From: Hyphomicrobiales bacterium
Lineage (GTDB): Bacteria; Pseudomonadota; Alphaproteobacteria; Rhizobiales; Rhizobiaceae
Direction: 5' to 3'
Length of the DNA stretch: 38,407 nt
Assembly: GCA_900465915.1 (NCBI GenBank)
Contig: UBKJ01000036.1
Location: forward strand, 1 to 38,407
In this document: piece after piece, positions 1 through 8,396 of the stretch
How the letters are laid out: each line of letters opens with the position of its first letter
Numbering within the stretch: position 1 is the stretch's first letter
The notes under the pieces: generated by a model
The model's input: the letters and a program-made list of their open reading frames with translations, nothing else
Databases searched by the model: none
What the model was told of the DNA's origin: nothing
Program-made: the position numbers and the translations under genes

Positions 1-591
1 CACGAAGGTTCCGGCGACGAAGCGCGGGCTGAGGCCGGGCTGCAATTCGGCGAGCCGCGCGCCGCGCACATGCTCGTAGCCGATGCCGGCGCGCTCCTTG
101 GCGTCCCAGCCCGGCTGCGACGCCTTCAATTCGGCCTCGCTCTCGTAAAGCTCCAGATTGCCGTAGTCGCGCACCATCGCGCCGATGCCGGCGCGCTCCA
201 CCAGCCCCGTCATCTCGCTCTGCGCCAGCGTCATGATCGAGCCCTGCGCCCGCGTCGACTTCTCCAGCGCTTCCGCGCTGCTCGCCCGCCAGAAGCGGTA
301 GAGCCACGGGACCATTTTGGGGAGGTAAGACGGCCGGATGGCGAAGGGCCCGAGCGGGTCCATCAGCCAGCCCGGCGCCTTGCGGATCACGCCCTTGGAG
401 GCGAGCGGCAGGATGTCGGAAAAGGCGAAGGCGGCGGCGTTGCCGGCGCTGGTCTCCTCGCAGATGCCGCTGCGGTCGATCACCAGCACGTCGTGCCCCG
501 CTTCCGCCAGCAATGCAGCCGTCGCCACGCCGACGATGCCGCCGCCGATGATGACGATGTCGCGCCCGTCCCAGGTGGTGTCCGATGTCAT
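1..591 (-). CDS. FAD-dependent amine/D-amino-acid oxidoreductase, N-terminal part (DadA-like)
   Basis: The frame is open from an ATG at 591 to the window edge (197 codons), so the C-terminal half is missing. Near the N-terminus is a Rossmann dinucleotide-binding signature, IVIIGGGIVGVATAALLAEAGHD in two pieces (IVIIGGGIVGVATAA then LLAEAGHD), followed by an acidic/basic end of beta-2 (VIDRSG). This is the FAD ADP-binding fold of the DAO superfamily. The next stretch (ETSAGNAAAF) resembles the flavin-contacting loop of small-subunit D-amino-acid dehydrogenases. Such enzymes oxidise amino acids or amines and pass electrons to the membrane quinone pool; the exact substrate cannot be read from this half. 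The gene diverges from a GntR/FCD regulator, with a palindrome over both promoters, so substrate-induced control by that regulator is likely. Other DAO-family oxidases, such as glycine or sarcosine oxidase types, remain possible. Confidence 0.85.
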   Translation of the reverse strand, partial: MTSDTTWDGRDIVIIGGGIVGVATAALLAEAGHDVLVIDRSGICEETSAGNAAAFAFSDILPLASKGVIRKAPGWLMDPLGPFAIRPSYLPKMVPWLYRFWRASSAEALEKSTRAQGSIMTLAQSEMTGLVERAGIGAMVRDYGNLELYESEAELKASQPGWDAKERAGIGYEHVRGARLAELQPGLSPRFVAGTFV

Positions 592-718
592 ATGCCGCTG
601 CTCCCAAGCCCCGACGCCGGCGGCGCGAGGCGACTTTCCACGCCGGGCCGCGCGAGCGAACTTACCGCGCGCACGCGCCCCATTACAATCCCGGACGCTG
701 TCGCAGTCCGCCGCCGCC

Positions 719-747
719 TTGCATTCTTCCGGCTTGATTGATATATT
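719..747 (+). promoter_or_regulatory. Candidate promoter of the GntR regulator gene
   Basis: TTGCAT (719-724) and TATATT (742-747) are separated by 17 bases. The -10 box lies in the left arm of the palindrome at 740-758, which fits autorepression. The start of transcription would be near 754, about 64 nt before the ATG at 818. Confidence 0.5.
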
Positions 748-758
748 TGTGATATATC
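740..758. promoter_or_regulatory. Palindromic operator candidate between the divergent genes
   Basis: GATATAT-TTGTG-ATATATC is a perfect 7-bp inverted repeat with a 5-bp centre, and an AT-rich island in GC-rich DNA. It covers the -10 boxes of the promoters predicted in both directions. GntR/FCD proteins bind palindromes as dimers, so the adjacent regulator is the natural candidate to bind it; that is inference. Confidence 0.55.
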
Positions 759-779
759 TGTCGCCTGTCCGCAAGTCAA
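751..779 (-). promoter_or_regulatory. Candidate promoter of the oxidoreductase gene
   Basis: On the minus strand, TTGACT (779-774) lies 17 bases before TATATC (756-751). This is close to the sigma-70 pattern used by alphaproteobacteria. The -10 box overlaps the right arm of the palindrome at 740-758. Transcription would start near 744, leaving a leader of about 150 nt before the ATG at 591. Confidence 0.55.
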
Positions 780-817
780 TTCTCTTTCGCGCGGCCCTCT
801 TTCACGAAGCAAGAACC

Positions 818-1492
818 ATGCCGGACTCCCATCACCCCTCCCCCGCGCGCCGGGCCCATGCCGCGCCGATCGACGGCGAAAGCTTGGCCGAGCAGGCCTA
901 TCACCTTCTGGAGCGGCTGATCGTGACGCTGGAGCTGGAGCCGGGCGCGGTGGTCAACGAGCGCACGCTGGTGGAGCGCACCGGCATGGGGCGCACGCCG
1001 GTACGCGAGGCGATCCAGCGGCTGGCCTGGGAAGGGCTGATGGAGGTGCGGCCGCGCTCGGGCGTGGCGATCGCGCCCATCGATCCGACCGATTTCGTCA
1101 AGGTGCTCGACGCGCGCGAGGGCGTGGAGCGGATGCTGGCGCGCGACGCCGCGCGCTTCGGCAGCCCGCGCGATTTCGAGAGGCTGGAAGCGGCGGCCGC
1201 CGCCATGCGCGCCGCGGCTCCGAGCGAGGACGTGGCGCGCTTCCTCGACGCCGACAAGGCCTTCGACCAGGTGCTGGGCGTGGCGGCCAACAACGCCTAT
1301 GCGGTGCGCGTCGCCGCGCCCTTGCAGACCCACAGCCGCCGCTTCTGGTTCCGCCTGCGCATGCCCGGCGGCACGGCGCGCTCGGCCGCGGCGCATGCGG
1401 CCCTCATCGAGGCCATCGTCTCGCGCCGGCCGGAGCGCGCCGCCGACGCCGCCGGCGCGCTGATGGAGCATCTGCGCACGCTGGCGCCTTGA
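818..1492 (+). CDS. GntR-family transcriptional regulator, FadR/FCD subfamily
   Basis: The 224-residue product has a winged helix-turn-helix at about residues 22-88 (ERTLVERTGMGRTPVREAIQ is the typical GntR recognition core) and an all-helical FCD ligand domain at about 92-222. The frame stays open far upstream, but ATG 818 was chosen because the protein then begins just before the GntR domain at the usual family length; the ribosome site is weak. In FCD domains a D-x-x-F-H motif and two further histidines normally bind a metal or an organic acid. Here the first histidine is Asp150 (ADKAFD), while His172, His193 and His218 remain. The gene diverges from the FAD oxidoreductase and the palindrome between them suggests it controls both. 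The effector is unknown, probably an amino acid or organic acid. Confidence 0.9.
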   Translation: MPDSHHPSPARRAHAAPIDGESLAEQAYHLLERLIVTLELEPGAVVNERTLVERTGMGRTPVREAIQRLAWEGLMEVRPRSGVAIAPIDPTDFVKVLDAREGVERMLARDAARFGSPRDFERLEAAAAAMRAAAPSEDVARFLDADKAFDQVLGVAANNAYAVRVAAPLQTHSRRFWFRLRMPGGTARSAAAHAALIEAIVSRRPERAADAAGALMEHLRTLAP

Positions 1493-1502
1493 AATGGGGA
1501 AA

Positions 1503-1706
1503 TCAGCGCCGCGCGACGCGGCGCGCGCGGCTGAGCTCCAGCGTCGCCGCCGAATCGGCGTCGAAGACGCCGCCCTCGTCGCTGCCGACGCCGTAGACGG
1601 CCTGCGCATAGGCGTGCGGCGCGCCGGTCCGCAAATAGCCGGCCTGCGCGCCGAAAATGGTCAGGATGGCGAGAAGGCCGGTGAGGGTCTGGGTCGCATA
1701 TCGCAT
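1503..1706 (-). CDS. Small putative exported protein of unknown function
   Basis: This 67-residue frame starts at ATG 1706, preceded by GGAG eight bases upstream, a good ribosome site that decides the start against longer upstream alternatives. Residues 1-25 look like a signal peptide: a short basic start, a hydrophobic core (TLTGLLAILTIFGAQA) and a possible cleavage site near AYA/AQA. The mature part would be only about 30 residues, ending in an arginine-rich tail (LSRARRVARR). It converges on the GntR gene with a 10-bp gap. I do not recognise a family. The alternative is a non-coding stretch that happens to be open in GC-rich DNA. Confidence 0.5.
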   Translation of the reverse strand: MRYATQTLTGLLAILTIFGAQAGYLRTGAPHAYAQAVYGVGSDEGGVFDADSAATLELSRARRVARR

Positions 1707-1819
1707 GATCCACGCTCCGCTTGGTCGAACGGCGTGGACTTTTCCCGGCTCCGGCGCCGGAAACATGGCCGAAATCTTGGCGAAGCGGGGCGCCGCTTCA
1801 CAAAAGCGCGAGCCGGCCG

Positions 1820-2257
1820 TCAATGCGCCTTGCTGATCGAGTTGGCCATCTTGCGCATGACGGTGAGCGCCACGTCCAGCTCCGCGTCGGTCACGTCCTC
1901 CAGAAGGTCCTCGCGCATGTCGGCGACGAGCTGCACGACCTGCTGCGCCAGCCGCTTGCCCTCCTCCGTCATCACCACCTGCTTGGCGCGGCGGTCGCCG
2001 ACCACGGCGCGGCGCTCGACGAAGGACTGCCGCTCCAGCCCGTCGATGAGACGGACCATGGTGGCGTTCTCGATCTCCAGCGCCTCGGCGAGGTCCTTCT
2101 GGTAAAGCCCTTCCTGCTCGGTCAGGGTCAGGAGCGTGCGCGCCCGCGCCAGCGTCAGCCCGCGCTCGCGCACGCGGGCGTCGAAAACGGTGCGCAGCTT
2201 GCGATTGACCTTCGACAGGACGTCGATCATCTCCGACCTGAGATTCGCCTCAGCCAT
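1820..2257 (-). CDS. MarR-family transcriptional regulator
   Basis: The 145-residue product has the MarR winged helix fold: an N-terminal dimerisation helix, a helix-turn-helix around residues 52-77 (YQKDLAEALEIENATMVRLI), and a beta-wing with the D-R motif (VVGDRRAKQVVMT, residues 85-96), then C-terminal dimer helices. ATG 2257 was preferred over the upstream start at 2272 because AGGAG lies seven bases before it. MarR proteins repress their own and nearby genes and release DNA on binding small aromatics or oxidants. No efflux pump or enzyme gene adjoins it, so targets other than itself are unclear. A 14-bp palindrome sits 18 bp upstream of its start, consistent with autorepression. Confidence 0.92.
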   Translation of the reverse strand: MAEANLRSEMIDVLSKVNRKLRTVFDARVRERGLTLARARTLLTLTEQEGLYQKDLAEALEIENATMVRLIDGLERQSFVERRAVVGDRRAKQVVMTEEGKRLAQQVVQLVADMREDLLEDVTDAELDVALTVMRKMANSISKAH

Positions 2258-2274
2258 ACGGAATCTCCTCATCG

Positions 2275-2288
2275 ATTAGCAGTCTAAT
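2275..2288. promoter_or_regulatory. MarR autoregulatory operator candidate
   Basis: ATTAG-CAGT-CTAAT is a perfect 5-bp inverted repeat with a 4-bp spacer, placed in the leader just before the marR ribosome site. Its size and position fit a MarR dimer operator. Confidence 0.5.
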
Positions 2289-2302
2289 GATGTGGATACG
2301 GG

Positions 2303-2331
2303 ATAAATCCGATGGCCGCGCATTTCAACAA
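2303..2331 (-). promoter_or_regulatory. Weak promoter candidate for the MarR gene
   Basis: On the minus strand TTGTTG (2331-2326) and ATTTAT (2308-2303) are 17 bases apart. The -35 match is good and the -10 match poor. If used, transcription would begin just upstream of the 2275-2288 palindrome. Confidence 0.28.
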
Positions 2332-2550
2332 GTCTCGGCTTCTTCACGCAAGATTGATCCTGTGCCGGGCCGTGCTTGTACGGACTGTAAGACTGACGCG
2401 GCGCGCATCCCGGCCATAAGGCTTCGCCCCGTTGTCCTCTCGAAAACAGCGGCGCTACGACGTCCGCCGCCGATCGTCCGACGAATCGGATTGCTCAAGG
2501 GCCGCGTGAATCCGATTGCCCAGCCAAGCGTCGCATTGAGGCCAGAACGC
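2332..2550. other. Non-coding stretch between the MarR promoter and the atp terminator
   Basis: The gap between marR and atpC is about 345 bp, and I see no gene in it. The only structure besides the promoter elements and the atp terminator is a 9-bp inverted repeat, AATCGGATT (2484-2492) with AATCCGATT (2509-2517), separated by 16 bases. Short open frames here lack ribosome sites and recognisable products. Confidence 0.5.
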
Positions 2551-2579
2551 AAAAAAGGCGGGTCCAAGAACCCGCCTTT
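2551..2579 (-). terminator. Rho-independent terminator of the atp operon
   Basis: Read on the minus strand, a GC-rich stem (GGCGGGT at 2570-2576 pairing with ACCCGCC at 2557-2563, extendable by three A-T pairs) is followed by six Ts (2556-2551). It lies 25 bp after the atpC stop. Confidence 0.9.
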
Positions 2580-2603
2580 CGCAATCGTCTATGCGCCGCC
2601 CTT

Positions 2604-3011
2604 TCAGGCCGGCAGGATGCTTCCCTGCAGCGTCATGAGCTGATGCAGGAAATCCTCCATCTTGGTGCGGTGCTCCGGCGACGAGGCGTCGTCGAGCGCC
2701 TTGCGGGCCTCCTCGATGCGCCGGGTGATGTCGGCGTGGTCGACGGCGTCGACATGGGTCGCCGATTCGGCCAGCACCGTGCAGCTCTGCTGGGTGATGT
2801 CGGCGAAACCGCCGAACACCACGTAGGAATCGGACTTGCCGTCGGCAAGCTTCACCGAAACGACACCCGGCTTGATCGTCGTCATCAGCGGCGAATGGCC
2901 GGCGAGCGCCGTCAGATAGCCTTCGCTGCCCGGAATGACCACTTCGGTCGCTTCGGCCGAAAGCAGAAGACGTTCTGGCGACACGAGTTCGAATTGGAAA
3001 GCTTGAGCCAT
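2604..3011 (-). CDS. atpC: F1 ATP synthase epsilon subunit
   Basis: The 135-residue protein is the small rotor subunit that, with gamma, couples proton flow to catalysis and can inhibit ATP hydrolysis. The N-terminal beta-sandwich is clear (FELVSPERLLLSAEATEVVI, then GSEGYLTALAGHSPLMTTI), followed by the helical hairpin near the C-terminus. MAQAF at 3011 is chosen as start, the usual N-terminus in rhizobial homologues. It is last in the atp operon, after a gap of 85 bp from atpD that contains a strong hairpin, and is followed by the operon terminator. Confidence 0.97.
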   Translation of the reverse strand: MAQAFQFELVSPERLLLSAEATEVVIPGSEGYLTALAGHSPLMTTIKPGVVSVKLADGKSDSYVVFGGFADITQQSCTVLAESATHVDAVDHADITRRIEEARKALDDASSPEHRTKMEDFLHQLMTLQGSILPA

Positions 3012-3051
3012 GATTCTCACTTCGATTTCGGATTGGGCGGATGTCGCTGCC

Positions 3052-3071
3052 GGCGGGCCTCGCGGCCCGCC
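3052..3071 (-). promoter_or_regulatory. Intercistronic RNA hairpin between atpD and atpC
   Basis: On the transcribed strand GGCGGGCC-GCGA-GGCCCGCC forms an 8-bp all-GC stem closed by a GNRA tetraloop. No T tract follows, so it is not a normal terminator. A role in mRNA processing, stability or partial attenuation before atpC is inference. Confidence 0.6.
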
Positions 3072-3096
3072 TCAGCATCCGATGGCGCCTGACGGA

Positions 3097-4638
<1,542 letters not shown>

Positions 4639-4657
4639 CGATCCTTGCCTTCCGTTA

Positions 4658-4701
4658 GCATGATCCCGAAAAGTTGCAGACTTTTTCGGGTGAGATCATG
4701 C
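4658..4701. repeat. Palindromic intergenic repeat of rhizobial type
   Basis: A 44-bp imperfect palindrome has outer arms GCATGATC (4658-4665) and GATCATGC (4694-4701), and inner arms CCCGAAAAGT and ACTTTTTCGGG around a TGCAG loop. I recall very similar short palindromes dispersed between genes in Mesorhizobium and relatives; this was not checked here. It fills most of the atpG-atpD gap and would fold in the atp mRNA. Confidence 0.75.
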
Positions 4702-4715
4702 GGTAAAACCAAACT

Positions 4716-5594
4716 CTAGAGCGCTTCCGCGCCCGAAATGATTTCGATCAGTTCCTTGGTGATCTGCGCCTGACGCTGGCGGTTGTACGTGATCGACAAT
4801 TTGTTGATCATGTCGCCCGCATTGCGCGTCGCATTGTCCATCGCGCTCATCTTGGCGCCCATCTCGCCGGCGACGTTCTCCAGCAAAGCGCGGAAGATCT
4901 GCACCGAGATGTTGCGCGGGATGAGCGTGCTCAGGATCGCCGCAGGATCGGGTTCGTATTCGTAGATCGCGTCGCCGGACGATGCCGCCGCCGAGCCCTC
5001 GCCGGCCGAGGCCGGGATCAGCTGCAGCGCGGTCGGAACCTGGCTGATCACCGACTTGAACTCGGAATAGAACAGCGTGCAGACGTCGAAGGCGCCTTCC
5101 TCGAACAGCTTGATGATCTTGTGGCCGATCTCATCCGCATGCGCGAAGGCGAGCTGCTTGATCTCGCGCAGGTTGACGTAATCGACCAGCAGGCTGGCGA
5201 ATTCGCGGCGCAGAATGTCCGCGCCCTTCTTGCCGACCGTGATGATCTTGACCGTCTTGCCCTCGGACAGCAGCCGACGCGCATGATCGCGCGCCAGACG
5301 CGCGATCTGCGAGTTGAAGCCGCCGCAAAGGCCGCGTTCGGCGGTGCAGACGACGAGCAGGTGGACATTGTCCTTGCCCGTGCCGGCCATCAGGGCCGGC
5401 GCGTCCTCGCCGGTGACGTTCTGCGCGATGTTCGCGAGAACGGCGCCCATGCGCTGCGAATAGGGCCGTGCGGCCTCCGCGGCTTCCTGGGCGCGGCGCA
5501 GCTTCGCCGCGGCGACCATCTGCATCGCCTTGGTGATCTTCTGCGTCGCCTTGACCGAGGCGATACGGTTTCTCAGATCCTTGAGTGAAGGCAT
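4716..5594 (-). CDS. atpG: F1 ATP synthase gamma subunit
   Basis: The 292-residue central shaft subunit shows both conserved ends: the N-terminal helix (LKDLRNRIASVKATQKITKA) with the family lysines, and the C-terminal helix (MDNATRNAGDMINKLSITYN followed by RQAQIT). The middle Rossmann-like domain contains the conserved GLCGGFN motif (CTAERGLCGGFN). It follows atpA by 21 bp with only a weak ribosome site, so translational coupling is likely. Confidence 0.97.
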   Translation of the reverse strand: MPSLKDLRNRIASVKATQKITKAMQMVAAAKLRRAQEAAEAARPYSQRMGAVLANIAQNVTGEDAPALMAGTGKDNVHLLVVCTAERGLCGGFNSQIARLARDHARRLLSEGKTVKIITVGKKGADILRREFASLLVDYVNLREIKQLAFAHADEIGHKIIKLFEEGAFDVCTLFYSEFKSVISQVPTALQLIPASAGEGSAAASSGDAIYEYEPDPAAILSTLIPRNISVQIFRALLENVAGEMGAKMSAMDNATRNAGDMINKLSITYNRQRQAQITKELIEIISGAEAL

Positions 5595-5615
5595 CCGTTC
5601 ATCCCGTCACGAGTT

Positions 5616-7145
5616 TCAGGCGAAAGACTTGGCGAAAGCGTCGATAGCCGCCTTGAGCTTGGCCTTGATATCATCGGTGATCGCCTTCTGGTCGCGGATG
5701 CCCTCGAGCACGTCCTTGTGCTCGGTGCGCAGCGAGGCCAGCAGACCCTCTTCGAACTTGCCGACCTGGCTGACGGCGAGCTTGTCGAGATAGCCGTTGA
5801 CGCCGGCGAAGATCACCGCGACCTGCTCTTCCGTCTTCAGCGGCGAGAATTGCGGCTGCTTCAGAAGCTCGGTCAGGCGCGCGCCGCGGTTGAGCAAGCG
5901 CTGCGTGGCGGCGTCGAGGTCGGAGCCGAACTGGGCGAAGGCGGCCATTTCGCGATACTGGGCGAGCTCGCCCTTGATCGAGCCGGCGACCTGCTTCATG
6001 GCCTTGATCTGGGCCGACGAGCCGACGCGCGACACCGACAGACCGACGTTCACGGCCGGGCGGATGCCCTGGTAGAACAGGTTGGTCTCGAGGAAGATCT
6101 GGCCGTCGGTGATCGAGATCACGTTGGTCGGAATAAAGGCCGACACGTCGTTGCCCTGCGTCTCGATGACCGGAAGGGCGGTCAGCGAGCCGGCGCCGTT
6201 CTCGTCGTTGAGCTTGGCCGCGCGCTCGAGCAGGCGGGAATGCAGGTAGAAGACGTCGCCCGGATAGGCTTCGCGGCCCGGAGGACGGCGCAGCAGCAGC
6301 GACATCTGGCGATAGGCGACGGCCTGCTTGGACAGATCGTCATAGCCGATCAGCGCGTGCTGGCCGTTGTCGCGGAAATATTCGCCCATGGCGCAGCCGG
6401 CGAAGGGAGCCAGGTACTGCATCGGGGCCGGATCGGAGGCGGTGGCCGCGACGATGATCGAATATTCGAGCGCGCCGCGCTCCTCGAGCACCTTCACGAA
6501 CTGGGCGACGGTCGAACGCTTCTGGCCGACGGCGACGTAGACGCAGAAGAGCTTGTCCTTGTCCGGGCCGTTGTCGTGGATCGGCTTCTGGTTCAGGATC
6601 GTGTCGAGAATGATCGCGGTCTTGCCGGTCTGGCGGTCGCCGATGACCAGCTCGCGCTGGCCGCGGCCGACCGGGATCAGGGCGTCGATGGCCTTGAGGC
6701 CGGTCGACATCGGCTCATGCACCGACTTGCGCGGGATGATGCCGGGCGCCTTGACGTCGACGCGCGAACGCTGCTTGGCCTTGATCGGGCCCTTGCCGTC
6801 GATCGGATTGCCGAGCGCGTCGACGACGCGGCCGAGCAGTTCCGGGCCGACGGGCACGTCCACGATGGCGCCGGTGCGCTTGACGACGTCGCCTTCCTTG
6901 ATGTCGCGGTCCGCGCCGAAGATAACGACGCCGACATTGTCGCTTTCGAGGTTCAGCGCCATGCCGCGGATGCCGCCGGGGAATTCGACCATCTCGCCGG
7001 CCTGAACGTTGTCCAGGCCGTAGACGCGGGCGATGCCGTCGCCGACGGACAGAACCTGGCCGACCTCGGAGACCTCAGCCTCCTTGCCGAAGTTCTTGAT
7101 TTGCTCTTTCAGGATAGCGGAAATTTCCGCGGCGCGGATGTCCAT
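5616..7145 (-). CDS. atpA: F1 ATP synthase alpha subunit
   Basis: The 509-residue non-catalytic nucleotide-binding subunit has the P-loop GDRQTGKT at 169-176, exactly as in E. coli, and the conserved VGLSVSRVGSSAQ stretch of the alpha/beta signature region. Length and N-terminus (MDIRAAEISAILKEQIKNFG) match alphaproteobacterial AtpA. Its ATG shares one base with the TGA of atpH (TGATG), so the two are translationally coupled. Confidence 0.98.
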   Translation of the reverse strand: MDIRAAEISAILKEQIKNFGKEAEVSEVGQVLSVGDGIARVYGLDNVQAGEMVEFPGGIRGMALNLESDNVGVVIFGADRDIKEGDVVKRTGAIVDVPVGPELLGRVVDALGNPIDGKGPIKAKQRSRVDVKAPGIIPRKSVHEPMSTGLKAIDALIPVGRGQRELVIGDRQTGKTAIILDTILNQKPIHDNGPDKDKLFCVYVAVGQKRSTVAQFVKVLEERGALEYSIIVAATASDPAPMQYLAPFAGCAMGEYFRDNGQHALIGYDDLSKQAVAYRQMSLLLRRPPGREAYPGDVFYLHSRLLERAAKLNDENGAGSLTALPVIETQGNDVSAFIPTNVISITDGQIFLETNLFYQGIRPAVNVGLSVSRVGSSAQIKAMKQVAGSIKGELAQYREMAAFAQFGSDLDAATQRLLNRGARLTELLKQPQFSPLKTEEQVAVIFAGVNGYLDKLAVSQVGKFEEGLLASLRTEHKDVLEGIRDQKAITDDIKAKLKAAIDAFAKSFA

Positions 7146-7705
7146 CAGCCGACCTCTTTCAGTGCAAGCTTGAGAGAAGAAAGTTTGGTGCGAAGGGACG
7201 TGTCGATCTGACGCGAACCCATCTTGACGATAAGACCGCCGAGGATCGACGGATCGACGGTGACGTTGATCGCCACGTCCTTGCCGGCCACGCCCTTCAG
7301 CGTCGCCTTCAATTCGTTCTGCTGCGCCGCCGTCAGGGCGTGCGCGGAAATGACGTCGGCGGAGATTTCGCCGCGATGCTCGGCCGCGATGGCGCGGAAC
7401 GCCGCGATGATGCCGGGAAGCGAGAACAGGCGGCGGTTCTGCGCGACGACGCGCAGGAAATTGCCGACCAGGCCCGTGACGCCCGCCTTGTCGGCGACGG
7501 CGCCGATGGCGTGAAGCTGCTCCTCCGCCGAGAAGACCGGGCTGGAGATGAGCCGCTTGAGGTCGTCGCTTTCCGCGAGCAGCGCCTCGAAACGGCCAAG
7601 ATCGTTCTCCACAGCGGCGACGGAATTCGCGTCGAGCGCCAGCTCGAAAAGCGATCCGGCGTAACGCTGGGCGACACCTGAAATGAGCGAAGACGATTCT
7701 GCCAC
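7145..7705 (-). CDS. atpH: F1 ATP synthase delta subunit
   Basis: The 186-residue stator subunit links F1 to the b subunits of F0. It begins with the family motif SLISGVAQRYAGSLFELALD and ends with GGLIVKMGSRQIDTSLRTKL, the conserved C-terminal signature. The longer upstream frame to 7807 is rejected. GTG at 7705 gives the normal family length and N-terminus and is preceded by AGAGAGCAGG. It is the first gene of the F1 operon; F0 genes are not in the window, as usual for alphaproteobacteria. The 222 bp upstream (7706-7927) should hold the operon promoter. A TATGCT hexamer (minus strand, 7848-7843) is the best -10 candidate, but no convincing -35 accompanies it. Confidence 0.95.
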   Translation of the reverse strand: MAESSSLISGVAQRYAGSLFELALDANSVAAVENDLGRFEALLAESDDLKRLISSPVFSAEEQLHAIGAVADKAGVTGLVGNFLRVVAQNRRLFSLPGIIAAFRAIAAEHRGEISADVISAHALTAAQQNELKATLKGVAGKDVAINVTVDPSILGGLIVKMGSRQIDTSLRTKLSSLKLALKEVG

Positions 7706-7927
7706 GAACAACCTGCTCTCTACGTTGAAACCACCCGGTTCGGCCCTTTTGTGCTCAGGAAACCAACCCGGTGATTTTATTGAAACTTTTCGGAAACCCC
7801 TCGACACGCGCGCGCATCAACACCGAAATGTGATTGCCGTCTAGCATAGACGCGCGGGACTCGCAACACGCGAATCCCGCAGTTTTGTGGAACTCCGCCC
7901 GCCTTTGCGGACAAAAAAGTCGCATGG

Positions 7928-8329
7928 TTAGCCGACGAAGCCGAAAGCGTAGAGGAGCGGCCCCGCCGCCAGCAGAAATTCGACCGTCGCCGCCAGAATG
8001 CTGTAGAAGCCCGCGCCGCGCCGGTCGGATTTGTCCGACATCATGGAGATGAAGCGCCCGAACAGCGAAAAGCCCCAGGCCGCGCCCAGCACCACCCACA
8101 GGAAAGGCTGCGCGAAGACGAGGCAGCCGAAGCCGAGGCCGAGATAGGGCCCGGCCAGCATGGCGCGGATCGAGCCGTAGGCTTCCGGGCGGCCGTTGAC
8201 GGGTTGCAGGCGCAGGATCTTCATCGTCACGCCCGGCGCGAACAGCATCACCAGCCCGAAGAAGGCGGTGACCGCCGCGGCGCTCCACGCGAACCATTCG
8301 CCGGTGGTGGTCGGGAGATAGAATTGCAT
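7928..8329 (-). CDS. Small integral membrane protein, DUF4345-like
   Basis: The 133-residue protein is almost entirely hydrophobic, with about four membrane helices: roughly residues 11-31, 57-73, 75-95 and 107-130. Glycine and aromatic spacing (RAMLAGPYLGLGFGCLVFAQ) resembles DUF4345-type proteins; that family call is from memory and tentative. ATG 8329 has AGAGAGGG upstream. It lies between priA and the atp operon on the same strand, with 222 bp before atpH, so it is probably not part of the atp transcript. Function is unknown. Confidence 0.75.
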   Translation of the reverse strand: MQFYLPTTTGEWFAWSAAAVTAFFGLVMLFAPGVTMKILRLQPVNGRPEAYGSIRAMLAGPYLGLGFGCLVFAQPFLWVVLGAAWGFSLFGRFISMMSDKSDRRGAGFYSILAATVEFLLAAGPLLYAFGFVG

Positions 8330-8396
8330 CGTCTGCGCCCTCTCTTGTCCTCACAAAGGCTTTAGCCGAAATCGCCGCGCCGCGCCATGGCTTGGC

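Noticed and set aside
1703..1711. GCATGATCC resembling the outer arm of the rhizobial palindromic repeat
   Set aside because: No matching second arm follows; the bases are the start-codon region of the small exported protein.
5718..7211. Long plus-strand open frame antisense to atpA
   Set aside because: Codon-bias shadow of atpA; the repetitive D/G/A/R composition has no recognisable domain.
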